Assembly (NCBI RefSeq): GCF_019703515.2
Contig: NC_059348.1
Location: 20,231,656-20,295,655, forward strand
Origin: Myxocyprinus asiaticus
Taxonomy: Eukaryota > Chordata > Actinopteri > Cypriniformes > Catostomidae
DNA length: 64,000 nt
Reading direction: 5' to 3'
Both the position numbers and the translations under genes were made by a program. How positions within the stretch are numbered: position 1 is the first letter of the stretch; each line of letters begins with the position of its first letter. The notes below the pieces were generated by a model, which had not been told where the DNA came from, ran no database searches, and saw only the letters and a list, made by a program, of their open reading frames with translations. Positions 46,161 to 58,817 of this stretch are shown here, piece by piece.

Positions 46161-47404
46161 TATATTGCCAAAAGTATTCGCTCACCCATCCAAATAATTG
46201 AATTCAGGTGTTCCAATCACTTCCATGGCCACAGGTGTATAAAATGAAGCACCTAGACATGCAGACTGCTTCTACAAACATTTGTGAAAGAATGGGCCGC
46301 TCTCAGGAGCTCAGTGAATTCCAGCGTGGTACTGTGATAGGATGCCACCTGTGCAACAAGTCCAGTCGTGAAATTTCCTCGCTACTAAATATTCCACAGT
46401 CAACTGTCAGTGGTATTATAACAAAGTGGAAGCGATTGGGAATGACAGCAACTCAGCCACGAAGTGGTAGGCCACGTAAAATGACAGAGCGGGGTCAGCG
46501 GATGCTGAGGCGCATAGTGGGCAGAGGTCGCCAACTTTCTGCAGAGTCAATCGCTACAGACCTCCAAAGTTCATGTGGCCTTCAGGTTAGCTCAAGAACA
46601 GTGCGTAGAGAGCTTCATGGAATGGGTTTCCATGGCCGAGCAGCTGCATCCAAGCCATACATCAAGTGCAATGCAAAGCGTCGGATGCAGTGGTGTAAAG
46701 CACGCAGCCACTGGACTCTAGAGCAGTGGAGACGCGTTCTCTGGAGTGACGAATCAGGCTTCTCCATCTGGCAATCTGACGGACGAGTCTGGGTTTGGCA
46801 GTTGCCAGGAGAACGGTACTTGTCTGACTGCATTGTGCCAACTGTGAAGTTTGGTGGAGGGGGGATTATGGTGTGGGGTAGTTTTTCAGGAGCTGGGCTT
46901 GGCCCCTTAGTTCCAGTGAAAGGAATTCTGAATGCTTCAGCATACCAAGAGATTTTGGACAATTCCATGCTCCCAACTTTGTGGGAACAGTTTGGGGATG
47001 GCCCCTTCCTGTTCCAACATGACTGCGCACCAGTGCACAAAGCAAGGTCCATAAAGACATGGATGAGCGAGTTTGGTGTGGAAGAACTTGACTGGCCTGC
47101 ACAGAGTCCTGACCTCAACCCGATAGAGCACCTTTGGGATGAATTAGAGCAAAGACTGCGAGCCAGGCCTTCTCGTCCAACATCAGTGTCTGACCTCACA
47201 AATGCGCTTCTGGAAGAATGGTCAAAAATTCCCATAAACACACTCCTAAACCTTGTGGGAAGCCTTCCCAGAAGAGTTGAAGCTGTTATAGCTGCAAAGG
47301 GTGGGCCGACGTCATATTAAACCCTATGGATTAAGAATGGGATGTCACTTAAGTTCATATGCGTCTAAAGGCAGATGAGCGAATACTTTTGGCAATATAG
47401 TGTA
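46156..47404 (+). mobile_element. Complete Tc1-like transposon (1245 bp)
   Basis: The element 46158-47402 has terminal inverted repeats identical for 27 bases, beginning CACTATATTGCCAAAAGTAT. TA lies on both sides (46156-46157 and 47403-47404). It carries one uninterrupted transposase gene. Identical termini, an intact frame and a clean duplication point to a recent, possibly still competent, insertion. It sits only a few bases from the end of the small hAT at 45549-46152. Confidence 0.95.
46292..47320 (+). CDS. Tc1-like DD34E transposase, intact
   Basis: The gene encodes a cut-and-paste transposase of about 342 residues, the normal length for Tc1 proteins. Residues 1-115 form the DNA-binding region: a helix-turn-helix ([20 protein letters not shown]), an AT-hook-like GRPRK at 59-63, and a second helical domain. 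The catalytic domain has Asp153 (WSDESGF), the Gly-rich [12 protein letters not shown] loop at 187-198, Asp244 ([10 protein letters not shown]) and Glu279 ([14 protein letters not shown]). That leaves 34 residues between the second Asp and the Glu, the DD34E pattern. I chose the Met of [13 protein letters not shown] because it aligns with usual Tc1 starts; in-frame Met codons at 46208 and 46244 would add 28 or 16 residues. No stop or frameshift is present. Confidence 0.93.
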   Translation: MGRSQELSEFQRGTVIGCHLCNKSSREISSLLNIPQSTVSGIITKWKRLGMTATQPRSGRPRKMTERGQRMLRRIVGRGRQLSAESIATDLQSSCGLQVSSRTVRRELHGMGFHGRAAASKPYIKCNAKRRMQWCKARSHWTLEQWRRVLWSDESGFSIWQSDGRVWVWQLPGERYLSDCIVPTVKFGGGGIMVWGSFSGAGLGPLVPVKGILNASAYQEILDNSMLPTLWEQFGDGPFLFQHDCAPVHKARSIKTWMSEFGVEELDWPAQSPDLNPIEHLWDELEQRLRARPSRPTSVSDLTNALLEEWSKIPINTLLNLVGSLPRRVEAVIAAKGGPTSY

Positions 47405-48803
47405 TATATCTATCGTGAAGGAGGAACAAAACGAATGTATTCACACACATGATGTATTTTCCCGGACAACAAAATACCTGACCGGGAGAGAATGCACAGA
47501 TGAAGTAGGTTCTTTGCCAAAGAGATGTTGCCCTTCACAAGTGTTGTAAAGCCATCTTTCAAAAAGTTGAACAACACACATTTTAATTGCACTTAATTTT
47601 TTTTTCCAGTTTCATTTGAATTTTTAGTTAAAATAAATAAAAAATAAAGATCAAAGTTTGAAGTCAAGTTGTCTTGCTTTATTGTGTAGGCTTAACCCTA
47701 ACCCTGCATAACAAAAATGACCCCATAGTACCACCTAGCATCCAGCTGTAATACCGGTGTTCGTCGGTTTGAACGTGAACATGCATGAACTGTATGAATC
47801 ATTTAAGGAAGTGAGCCTGAACAACAGCTTCACTGATAAGTTAAAAAAACCATCACAGTATGTCACTTGAAACTATTGATAGGCCATGCAGCCAAATAAG
47901 GAGGTGAAACAGACCCACCAGAGTTGGTTGACGAAGTGCTCATGTATCTGAAAAATGAATTTCAGGCCCATGAGTAAACAAAAAGAGAATGCAGGATTCT
48001 GTAACTGTACCATGAACAATAGGGAGTGAAGCACAGGCCTAACTGCACAGAGACTGTGTGTGAAAGCAGAAAATTAATCAACTATTAAGATACTATGGAT
48101 AAAATTACACGCAGGTCAATAATGCTGAATTGTGGGGAATTTTGCCGAGTAATTCCTTTCATCATTCGTTATGCATTACATCATCTTTTATGGGGCAGTG
48201 GAAAGCTAGAGACAATGTAAAAACTCCACTATAATATCATACAACTATTAAGTTCATAAAAAGTTAGGCCTAAAAAACAATACACATTAATCAGCATAAG
48301 CACACATTTCTAATAGAAAGTGAGTTTTGAAGATTTAGCCTTTTCTGAAGGTGACAAATGCAAAACTAGGCTCGGTAAAATTCACAAACATGAATCTTGC
48401 ATTGGGAGACAGGAACGGACTAAAAATCCTAGTCATTATGTTTCTATAACCACATCTTACAAGAACAATTGCCTCATAGTAACAAATGTTCTGTTCATTC
48501 TAGTAAAGCCTGAGTAATATGAAGAGCATTTAACAAAAATTGGAATAATTGTGCCTTTGTCTAGCTGTAGGTTAATAGATTTATCACTGTCATACAAGAC
48601 TTATCAATTCATGTCTTAATGTCATGTTTCAATATGATACATAAAACAACTAAAAAGGCAAAACCTGGATGCCATATCAACATGAAAACAACAACCTGAA
48701 AAAGTAAATGAGGATGACAGATGCTGCATGAGATGGAGCAGGAGGATTGCAATACAAACATGTTTTTGTTTTTCAATGTCTGTCCAGTGTCTGCCACTCA
48801 CTA
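47405..48803. other. Probable single-copy DNA, no gene
   Basis: No transposon ends or coding motifs were recognised. A telomere-like TAACCCTAACCCT at about 47693-47705 is too short to mean anything on its own. Confidence 0.35.
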
Positions 48804-49995
48804 GTGACTAGTAGGGATGGGCACGAGTACTCCGACATGGCAGCAATGATCGATCATGAAAACGATGATCGATAGTGATCACGCATGATGTGACTTTTCA
48901 CTTAATTCAAATCCAGTGACAATTACCTGACAACTAAACACACAAACATAAAGGGAGCTTATTTTTAATTTTGAGATCGATTACGTTGTGGTTTTGAGGG
49001 GTACATTGTCAGAAACGTCTCATAGCAACCAAACTGATACAACACTGCAATGCTATTGTTACGATAATCAAAAGAGAGTGTAATTAACCGTGTTTTGATT
49101 GCCTGTCTCTGCAAAACATTTGCTAAACATGCTTTATTATCATTTCATGTAAGAATTTTGACTCGTTAATGGATATTATTTAATAAAAGTAAATGTTTGT
49201 CACTGACTGTAAACCTCCCTGCCCTGCGTGAAGTGACACGCACCTGCATCTCGACGAAATGGGAGCTGAAGATTTCTGCACGAGTTTCCAAGTTAGATGT
49301 CCAATATAAAGTGTCATTCCGTTGCACTTTCCCCAGTTGAAAGGTGGAAATTCAAACTCCCAGAGTTGAATGGAACACTTCATGAATCGCAGCAACAACA
49401 ATACAGAGCATCGCGGCTTTCTTCACAAGAGCGAACATTTGGGGACGGACACACACACACCAGGCACGTATGGCAGTGGATTCAACGTGCTGAAGCAACG
49501 CATATACAGCAGGCGAGTGTTTCATACAGCTAGACAGAGCGCTGCTAAATGGAACACAATGCAACGTCTTCAAACTGAACTTCAATTTAACACGCATATT
49601 AAAAACGCAATGGTTATGGCATCTCCTGTAATTTGAAAATAGATGGTTCAGACAGTCACTAAAAAAACTGGTGCATGCTTAAGATTACTATGGTAACCTG
49701 AAGGAAGAACAGACAGACGCGCGTTGGGCACATTCTTTCAGATTTGGACAGCGAGTTTTCACATAATGATAAAATATGATGGATTATATTTTGAATCTTT
49801 TGTATATTTTGTAACATATTATTTTATAACAGCCTATAATAATGAATAGATGATACACTGGAACAACAAGACACAATGCAGCAGCCAAAGACCTTTGTCA
49901 GACATGTTACTATATATACAGTTATGAACATGTAATCGCCACAAGTACTAGTCCGAGTACTCGAGTAGACAAAATGACCAAAATGCCCATCCCTA
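48804..49995. mobile_element. hAT element (1184 bp)
   Basis: The element 48812-49995 begins TAGGGATGGGCACGAGTACT and ends CAAAATGCCCATCCCTA, with GAGTACTCG words mirrored near both ends. The left flank is GTGACTAG. The original right flank, after removing the next element, is GTGACTCA, a 6 of 8 match. No transposase is seen; the open frames over 49180-49636 have no motif. Confidence 0.8.
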
Positions 49996-50419
49996 GTGAC
50001 TAGCGGTGGACCGATATGGGTTTTTTAATGGCCGATGCCAATATCCAGAGAGCAGGGTGAACGATACATTGCGATATATCACACAATTTTATATAGTAAA
50101 TAACAAACATAAAATTGCTTATTTAGCACTATATTTACTCAATTTCACACAAAACTAAAAATTTATATTGTATTTTAAATGGTAAAATAGAAGTTTCTTC
50201 AGATTTCTGTTTAGTCATCAAATTTTAGTAATTTATTTGCACAAAAAAATTAATATTTAATTATTTATTTATATTTTTGATGCAATATCAGCAGCAATGG
50301 CTATATTCATGGCAAAGACAACAGTATTTAAATTATGCAATGTTTACAATAGTTTGACAAATATAAAAATCCACATATATAACAATAATAACAGTAGGAG
50401 TAATAACAATTATATTGAG

Positions 50420-51400
50420 TTTTTCAGTTTAGTATGTGATAGGAATTCTACAAATTTTCCCAGAGAGACCTTTTTAAAAATGTCCATCAATATATTTTCT
50501 GAATATAAATGTTGTCTATTATAATTTAGATATGGACATTCTATCAAAATATGTTTTACACTCAAGAAATTCTTACATAGATCACAAACCGGTTTCTTTT
50601 CCCCTTTCAGTAAGTATGAATGAGTGAGTCTTGAGTGGCCAATCTGACATCTCGTATATACAACCTGGTCATATCTATTTTCAAAGAGGAAATACTCCTT
50701 GATTTAGTACTGGGTTCACTTTCATGTAGTTTGTTATGTATGCATTCATTCCATTCCATTTGCCATTTGTTGTGAATGTACAGGTTCAATATAGGTTTAA
50801 CATCAGATACTGGTATAATACATTCTGTCATGTCCAACTGAAGTGCTTCCTTAGCCGTTTTATCTGCCTATTCATTGCCAGCCAATCCCATATGGCCTGG
50901 TATCCAACAAAAGACAATATTGAAATCTTGTTTTTTTAAAGAGTCCACTTTTCCTATTATGCTAATAATTGTAGGGTGTTCTGTTTTCAGAGCTTTGAGT
51001 GTTTGCAGGCAAGATTTAGAATCTGTACAAATTAGAAAGTGACGTTGTTGTTCCTTTTCTATTTGTTCTAAAGCTAGTAATAATGCACAAGCTTCTGCTG
51101 TGAAAATTGAACTTTGTCCAGGAATACACTTGTCAAACGTTTTGGGCCAATCACTACTGCTGCAGATACATGACTGTCTGACTTTGATCCATCTGTGTAC
51201 ACTGGTACATGAAATGGTAAGCTGCATCTTATGTCCAGGAATTTCTCCTGGTAGACAACTGTTAATATATTAGGAAGAAGGAAATAACAGTACACACAGT
51301 GGTCCAGCAACCATGGATGGCATGTCCACGTCAGCAATCGCATTTTCTCAAAAAATACCAAATCAAAACTATTGTACATACAGTGCATAGTGAATAAGAC
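50420..51400 (-). mobile_element. I-type LINE 3' fragment with RNase H
   Basis: The minus strand encodes, in two frames, a ribonuclease H domain: VYTDGSKSDSHVSAAVVIG (first Asp), FTAEACALLLALEQIE (Glu helix), FLICTDSKSCLQTLKAL (second Asp) and CWIPGHMGLAGNE (His block). Downstream, GEKKPVCDLCKNFLSVKHIL and IECPYLNYNR form the Cys-His C-terminal motif. An RNase H after the reverse transcriptase is typical of I/Nimbus-group LINEs. The reverse transcriptase is absent, and a frameshift near 51150-51200 splits the domain. Confidence 0.8.
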
Positions 51401-52048
51401 ATTTACTTATAGCTAGAGCCCGACCGATATGGGATTTTTGAGACCGATTACTGATATGGTGACCAATATAGTTCATTTTTGAGCTGGAATGAAAACAGAC
51501 CTTTTCTATGTGGATTGTTCACTGATTTTGCACCGATATGACTATGCAAAGGTACTCAGAAGGCTGCTTTCTTAAATATTTTTTTATCAAAGAATATTTG
51601 ACATTATTATTATACATTGTCAACAAATTCTAGAAATGAACACTGAGAAAATAAAGAATAAATAAAAATACAATAAATAGCTTAATAAACATCAGTACAG
51701 TATTCAGTATCAGTCAGTTGTTGACCATTAAAATAAAGAATAAATAAAAATTAAATAAATAGCTAAATAAACATCAATACTGTACGTTTAGTATCAGTCA
51801 AATGCTGACTGTGTTAATACTGCCAGTCAATTATTGGCATGTTGTAAAACAAGAAGCATTTACACCTGCCGAGACAAGAGAAAAACAGCGGCAGCGGTGT
51901 TACACCGTATTCTGCTATACAAGTTCAGGGAAAACTTACAACGGTGGAAAACCAGACTTTTAAATATTACATTTTATAAATGACACAACTGGAATTGGTC
52001 CTGATATGGGGACCGTTTAAATAACACTGTGTTGCACACCAGTCTATT

Positions 52049-53523
52049 ATTGTAGTCAGGGCTCGACATTAAGCATTGTGATGTAAATTGGTCATTCACT
52101 TGTCCGAGTAAAAAAAAGTGAATTGTCCAGAAAGAATTTTATTTTTTTATTTTTTTTGCTGCTGTGTTTAACGTTAACAAAATGCATCAAAATTCTAACG
52201 AATCCTGAGAAAGTACCTTATTTGATACTGTATGTGGGTAACTTTGAACTTTTATCAAAACTGAACATTTATCAACATATGAAAATGAATCAACAACCCC
52301 ACACCTTTACACTTAACATGTCCTCTCTAGAAACACGTATTACATCCCTGAAAAAACATAGAGACATTTGGCAGGTCCCAGCATGATATGAAATGTCAGA
52401 TGGAACAACCCACCAAAAAAAAAAAAAAAAAATCATAATATTCATGACATAAAAATTAATAGTATTTGTTCAAATTACTTTTACCTCAACAAATATTTTT
52501 TTAAATATTTAAATAATAAAAATATATAAAAAATGGAATCAGGAATCAGAAAATATGATACTACTATTTACTTGATGGTTGTACGACCTGACATTTTAAT
52601 TATTAAATAAAAAAACTGGATGTGTTAAAAATGTTTGGTATGTTAAAACCACATGAAACAAATATACTATAGTATTACAGTTCTAAGATTTATTTTTAAT
52701 TTTTTAAGATTATGTAGATTTTCCATTTTTATTACAGAGAACCTTATTTTTGACTGACCCATGTATTTTAAAGACAGATAATATATTTCCATTTTATGTA
52801 TATTGTTAATATTATAGTGTTTACATTACCATTTTATTTTTGTATATTATTACATATTAAAATTGACTGATTCACATGGCAGAGAATAGCTGTATAGGTC
52901 AGAAAGAGCTCCAGAGAGATGGAGATGAGAGATGTAACAGGTGTTTAAACATTTCTCTTCATCCTGCAGCAGGTAGCAATATAAAAAGCACTTTTGCTTT
53001 TTCTGCAGTTCTTGTCAAAGGTGTTATGGAGGCTGCAAACCTGGATCGCTCCAACGTTATGCGCTTGTAACGTTGACAGCTTTGTTGCTTATAAATAGGT
53101 GTGATAGTTTTATCATATGCAGTACAATGACATTCACATGTCGAAAATTTGTCCACTTCGCGCGCTCACACCAAATTCAACAAGCGCTGCTGCATGAGAG
53201 AGTGAGAGGAAGGACACGCAAAAGCGGATTTCCTGTATTCGCGCAGATTCTGGAATTAATACAAAGACAATACTCAGTATCCCGCGCAGAATTTCAGACA
53301 CTGTCGATTATTTTCAACAGCAGGATATACATTTTTTTTAATAAGTGATACAGGCATAAGCTAAATCACAAATAAACCCGGTATATTTTTTTTTTTCATT
53401 ATTAAGGTTTCAATCAGGCAACTTGTCCGGTCAGGCAAGTAAAATTCACTTTGACTTGCCCTTGTAAAAATCCATTTGTCCTGGATAAGCAGACAAGCAT
53501 TAATGTCGAGCTCTGATTGTAGT
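52049..53523. mobile_element. hAT element (1459 bp), inner layer
   Basis: The element 52057-53515 begins CAGGGCTCGACATTAAGCAT and ends AGCATTAATGTCGAGCTCTG. A perfect 8-bp duplication ATTGTAGT lies at 52049-52056 and 53516-53523. ACTTGTCC/GGACAAGT words mirror each other inside both ends. The open frames within show no family motif. A second, truncated copy of its left end lies at about 53925-54001 on the minus strand. Confidence 0.92.
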
Positions 53524-53725
53524 AACACATAACAACAAAACGAACCATGACTGGTAGTATACATGTCTCAGTCGCTTCATATGCAAGCAGGTGATTTTCA
53601 GCGCCCTCAAGAAAAACATTGTCAAAACGGGAAAATATATCGGCTAATGCCGATAATGAAAAAAAGTCAGAATATCAGCCAATTTATCGGCATCTGCGAT
53701 ATATCGGTCGACCACTACTAGTGAC

Positions 53726-54552
53726 TCAGACTAACATTCTGCCAAAAATCAAATTTTGTGTTCCTCAGAAGACAGAATTCATACAGGCTTGAGGGTGAGT
53801 GATTTAACTCTTTCTGCACTGTGTTCCTAATTTGATCCCTACTTGCTGTAAATTATGGCAATAGAGGCTTTTCTTTTTTTCCCTTTCTTTCATTTTTTTT
53901 TTTTTTTTTTTTTGGACTCTGGACAAGTAATAATAATTGGTGAAAGACCAATTTATTTGTCTGAAGGACAAGCACATGACAATGCTTAATGTCGAGCCCT
54001 CTATAATATATATTAGTGACAAATACAGTATAATGTATATAGGATACATTTGAGCGAGTTAATTACCCTGTTTATTTTGCCGGTGTTTAGCTTTTTCTGT
54101 TTAAGCAGGGAAATCCCTAACGTACTAGATTCCTGGATAATATTAATCTATTTTTTTTAAATACATTTTTTTCTTCTAAAAACAGATGTTTCTTTACTTG
54201 TTTCTTCTTCTGTTTATGCACTGTTAATATCTTGCAGCATCATTTTTTTTTCTCATCATATTTGTGTCAACAGTATGTTTAAATTAAAATCGTGTAATTG
54301 TCATCATGATGTGGCTTGTATTTATTATTGTTGATGAAATTAAATAAACCTTCAGTACCGAACATTTTTCAGTAATTTCATTGACAACATTAAAAAGTCA
54401 TTAAAAAGCCAAACCGTTTCTGTCACAGGTATCTGCATCTTAACACAAACTGCAGATTTTACTGTTGCTGTAGCTGTTGCTTGAACCTATTCACTTGAAA
54501 AAAAATAAGACAAGGCTGATTCCAACATCTTAGTTGCACTCTAGGGCTATTG
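53726..54552. other. Truncated hAT end and T-rich DNA
   Basis: Bases 53925-54001 on the minus strand start AGGGCTCGACATTAAGCATT and match the left end of the 52057 element. The copy breaks off toward a T-run (53877-53913). The remaining bases show nothing recognisable. Confidence 0.5.
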
Positions 54553-55907
54553 AATTGAACTAGGGCTGTAACTAATGATTATTTTGATAATCAATTAATT
54601 GGATAAAACCAAAAATGTTATTTCTTGTATTTTACTGGAAAAAAAAAATTATGACAAAGGCCGTAAGGATTTGATTAATGAAAAGTTACGTTTGAATAAT
54701 TTATTTACTATTATTATTCGTTTTAGGACATATGCAACAGAGTTCCTTTCCTTTACTTGTAAAACCTAACAAAAAGTACTGTTCATTAAAGTGCAAAATG
54801 ATCCATCGGGTTGGAATGGGACTTAAAATCAGCCCAGCAGAGGGCAATGGTGACACCAGAACAGAAATATGAATAATTCTGCTCAGCTGAAAAATTAATA
54901 ACTATGTTAGAGTCATATGCTGATCACATTAAAGTATTTTAAATTAACATTGTACTTTTTAAAATAGTATCGTCACTGATTACATGTTTTCTAAACTATT
55001 CTTTTCAAAAATACATTTTAACGGTCGTGTACTCTTATCCAGTAAAATAACATTTGTCCTCGCATAAATTTACTGGTGAAATCAGACATTACATTTGGCA
55101 TTATCATGACTATCAAATATCAGGATCCTTAGCATTTTTATACATTATATTCAGCTTTATATATAGTTTTATGTAGTACAATCATCTGTACACAATGCAG
55201 ATTCACTCTCGCGCTGAAAAGTCTAATTTGTTTTTACATGATGAGAAGAAAACACAATAAAAACACTTTGACCTCTGAGACATCGGTGTGATATCCATGA
55301 GAGCTGCACAACTGATTATATTGAAACTGAAATTGAGGTATGATGTTGCATGAGTTTAATCAGAATGATTGCGCCCCCTTTCTCTATTCCGATCCGTTTG
55401 ATTGACGCGGATGCGTCAGTTTAATGGAGACTTGTTTGTGGTAAAGACAAACAGTTTGGCGAAATACACAGAAATACGTGCCTGGTTTTGAATTCATATA
55501 ATTTGAACATTAGAAAACATAGAAAACAGCGATAAAATTTAAGTTACACGCTGGATAGAAACAACTCTTAAGTGCATTAAACGGCACAATAATTTTGTCA
55601 ACACACCTGAAACAGTAACCTGTCCACAATAAACTGCATGCTTATTGTGATCCTCTTTGAAGTGTTTATAAAGTGCTCTAGTGCGCTGGAAACTTGGGTC
55701 ATGTTTTTTCCGTGTCAACTTGACTCTGTCATTTTTCAAACGAGTTTTATCACACAACACATTCACTGCGCTGTAAACATCACTGACGGTGTTTCTCAAT
55801 GCTCGCCACATATATCCAACTTATCGATAATGAAATTCGTTGTCGATGATTTTCATTATTGGAAATTATTGATTTTATCGATTAGCTGTTGCAACTCTAA
55901 ATCGAAC
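54553..55907. mobile_element. hAT element (1339 bp)
   Basis: The element 54561-55899 begins TAGGGCTGTAACTAATGATT and ends TATCGATTAGCTGTTGCAACTCTA. Flanks are AATTGAAC (54553-54560) and AATCGAAC (55900-55907), 7 of 8 matching. It is related to the 35971 element at its ends (TAGGGCTG...A.TAATCG). No transposase was recognised. Confidence 0.85.
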
Positions 55908-56127
55908 ACCTGAAATTACTTACGCTTTTAATACAGATGTGTTCCCATCGTTAATCAGCCAAAAAGTGGCAACCCATTAAAGTGTAAAATGACAGAAATC
56001 AATGTGTTGTCTCAGTGCAAGCAGATTCATCTCTATTATGTGACACAACACAAGCACCAGTTTCTAAAGGCTAAACCTAACAGCTCTGAATACCAAGGAC
56101 AACTTGAAATTAATAGATAGGTAATAA

Positions 56128-56192
<65 letters not shown>

Positions 56193-57900
56193 AGAAACTT
56201 TTCAGAGGTTAATGTAGCCAGGAAATGTTCATCCCTACAGTGAAAACATTGCTCTTCTTCTAACCAAAAAAAAAATGCATGCATTGCACAGATTGCAATT
56301 AGATGTTTTGTTCATGTGTCAACTAATTTCAACTCGCAGATATAATTTGGCTTTGTCTCTGTAATTAACATTTCCAACCAGAGATGCCAATCTGTTAAAT
56401 TAGTCTAAATTATGTAACAAATTATATTGACACAACTGAATATCCCTTTGATTCTTCCACCAACATTTTAAGAGAGCTTTACTGCTGCTGTACTTACTGA
56501 AAACCAAACAAACACCAACTAAAAACTCTGAAAGTGTTGCTAATGACAGACAGGCCCCAGAGATGCAGGAGGAAAAGGTCCTGGAGTGGAAAAGCTGGAT
56601 AAAAACTCCCTCATCTCAAATGTTCTACCAATTCAAGGGCAGTACCGCACAGCATCTGTCATGCTCAGCGGCAGTGTTTGGCATTCACAGTTACTGTACA
56701 TCTACAAGCTGTGCTGTGACAGTAAAGACCAAGTTAGCAGAACATAATACTCATTATTAAACATAATATTGTATATTAAATCAGTGATGAATAAATCATC
56801 AGAGGTAGAGCCAACTGCTCACACTTATGACAATGGGCTAATAAATCAAGTGTGGCATTGATCTGTACAGGATTTTGAGCCAAAAGTCAATGAGCACTAG
56901 TCCTAGCTGTCCTAGCTGCTGTGAAATTGACTGGTTAAATGCTTCACTGTATATAGATGTACTATGCAACTGCATGCCAAAATAAAACACTTTTCTAACA
57001 ATATCCAGCACCTTATGAAAAGGTAAGCTGTTCATTGTGTGATTTTCAAAGAGAAGCTATGGAGCTTGCCATAGAGAGGTCTGGCACGTGGCCACATTTT
57101 TGAGACTGATGCCCACAGTGTTAAAGGGATGCTGCTATTAACAGTGGGCACACAGCCAGTGGAGGTAATCCAGGGCTCACAGAGTCTGTCAAATTCTAAA
57201 TCTTCACCTGATTCAGTGATCTGATGACTTCACAAGCATGGTGTTGGTTGTCAGCCTGCTTCCTGAATTTGTCAATCCTCTTTTAAAGGCTTACCTCAAT
57301 GTGAATTTTATAAATTATTATCCAGTCATTGTGGAGGCTGAAATACAATAGAATTTTGATATTTTTAAAATTATTATATATTGATATCTGATGTACAGTG
57401 AAGCCATTGGTAAAATCAGCATAAACTGAGCTAGTAAGCAGAAATTATTAGCCAGATAAAGTTGCAAATTGTAAACAAATTGTTGTTTATTTTCATTCAA
57501 GGCTGTGTCAGCGGATGATCGGCCAAATCACGCTTTCTTCAGAAGTTCACCACTGACCAATCACCGTTTCATTTTTGAGCAGGCTCTAAAATACGGAGCT
57601 GTAGAAGTTTACGAGTATCACACGTCTCTTACGTGCGCCGCTCTGGTCTGTAATGTATTACACATACTTGGAACACACAAGGATAATGATATGCATAGGG
57701 CTTTATGATTTCCACAACTTGGAAAACACAGACGGAATTGTGGAATCCAGTCCTAAAAACTGAATGGACTATAAAATGAGGAATGTCACTGAATTTGACA
57801 TATTTGGGATAAAATTAATTTTTGAAGGCACAATCAAATTAAAATCATGAGATGATTATGATGATTTACAGATTTCTGAACGGATTTCAAAATACTAGGC
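55908..57900. other. Gene-free stretch with (CA)n
   Basis: Apart from the CA tract (56130-56182) no repeat ends or coding motifs were recognised. Confidence 0.35.
56130..56182. repeat. (CA)n microsatellite
   Basis: About 26 CA units are followed by a short TATATATA tail. Confidence 0.97.
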
Positions 57901-57904
57901 ATCA

Positions 57905-58070
57905 AAGGCCTGCTTCCATCTGGTATTAAGTTGCATTTTTGGTGATCCGATCACAGGTCAGTGCTAAATACAGGTGGAAACGTGTTCCATAATGTTTTGT
58001 GATCAGATCACTGAAACCGCATACGGAGGTAGTCAAAAACGCATGTGACCACATCGCATTTGCAGGGCTC
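57905..58070. mobile_element. Short foldback MITE
   Basis: The left part CATCTGGTATTAAGTTGCAT / TTTTTGGTGATCCGATCACA is mirrored by TGTGATCAGATCACT / AAAAACGCATGTGACCACAT on the right. The pattern recalls a cyprinid MITE that begins with a CACCTGGTATTAA-type end. The exact ends and duplication were not resolved. Confidence 0.45.
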
Positions 58071-58448
58071 TATGCTTACATTTTTTTTTAGGAGCACTTG
58101 TGCTCCTAATTAAAAAAAAAAAAAAATTAAATGAGTGCAGACAAAATTAAGAGCACAGTTTTAGTTACGTTTTTATAGAGACAGTAACGTTAATGTGCCG
58201 CAATTTAGCATGCACATAAAGGCATGAGGAAACTGAGCTCATCAATTATGACAGAATTCAGGAACATAGCGCGAGTCATGACAAAGTGGTTTACATTCTT
58301 ATAAACCAAATTTAATATTTTCAGTTAATTTGACAGACTGTCTGTGGAAAAAACAACAGCAGCTCATGTTAATCTGTTTCACCTTGTGAACATAAACAAA
58401 AACAATGTTCAGTCTTTGAAGTGTGGTCCTCTTAAATGTATAAAAGAA

Positions 58449-58817
58449 CTCTAAATTTTGACTCCAGCCAGGTCTCCTAAGCAACCAAATTGGCCTGGTT
58501 GCTAGGGAGGGTAGAGTCACATAGGGTAACCTCCTCATGGTTGCTATAATGTGGTTCATTCTCAGTGGGGCACGTGGTGAGTTGTGCGTGGTTGCCGCGG
58601 TGGGTGGCGTGAAGCCTCCACACGCGCTATGTCTCCGTGGCAACGTGCTCAAGCCACGTGATAAGATGCAAAGGGTTGATGGTCTCAGACGCGGAGGCAA
58701 CTGGGATTCGTCCACCCGGCCTGAGGCGAATCACTACGCGACCACGAGGACTTAAAAGCACATTGGGAATTGGGCATTCCAAACTGGGGAGTAAAAGGGG
58801 AAAAATTCTAAATTGAC
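58449..58817 (+). mobile_element. SINE-like retroposon
   Basis: A GC-rich body of about 343 bp (58463-58805) ends in an A-rich GGGGAAAAA and is flanked by CTCTAAATTTTGAC and TCTAAATTGAC, a likely target duplication with a 2-base difference. The body (GGTTGCTAGGGAGGGTAGAG, GACGCGGAGGCAACTGGGAT, CACATTGGGAATTGGGCATT) resembles a high-copy cyprinid repeat from memory. I see no convincing pol III A/B box pair. Open frames over it on both strands are incidental. Confidence 0.6.

Larger units (their letters stand above)
49993..53725. mobile_element. hAT element (3717 bp) inserted at another hAT's edge
   Basis: The element 50001-53717 begins TAGCGGTGGACCGATATGGG and ends GATATATCGGTCGACCACTA. A perfect 8-bp duplication CTAGTGAC lies at 49993-50000 and 53718-53725. 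The left copy overlaps the last three bases of the preceding hAT. Inside are an I-type LINE (about 50420-51400, minus), another hAT-like left end at about 51416 (TAGAGCCCGACCGATATGGG) and a complete hAT at 52057-53515. Confidence 0.88.

Noticed and set aside
46615..47241. 208-residue minus-strand open frame
   Set aside because: It is the antisense shadow of the Tc1 transposase gene.
47693..47705. Telomere-like TAACCCTAACCCT
   Set aside because: Only two units; far too short to be an interstitial telomere tract.
48812..49995. Reading GTGACTAG on both sides as a perfect 8-bp duplication of this hAT
   Set aside because: The right-hand copy borrows its last TAG from the start of the next element (50001); after removing that element the true right flank is GTGACTCA.
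58299..58715. 138-residue minus-strand open frame
   Set aside because: It runs antisense across the SINE-like repeat; no motif.
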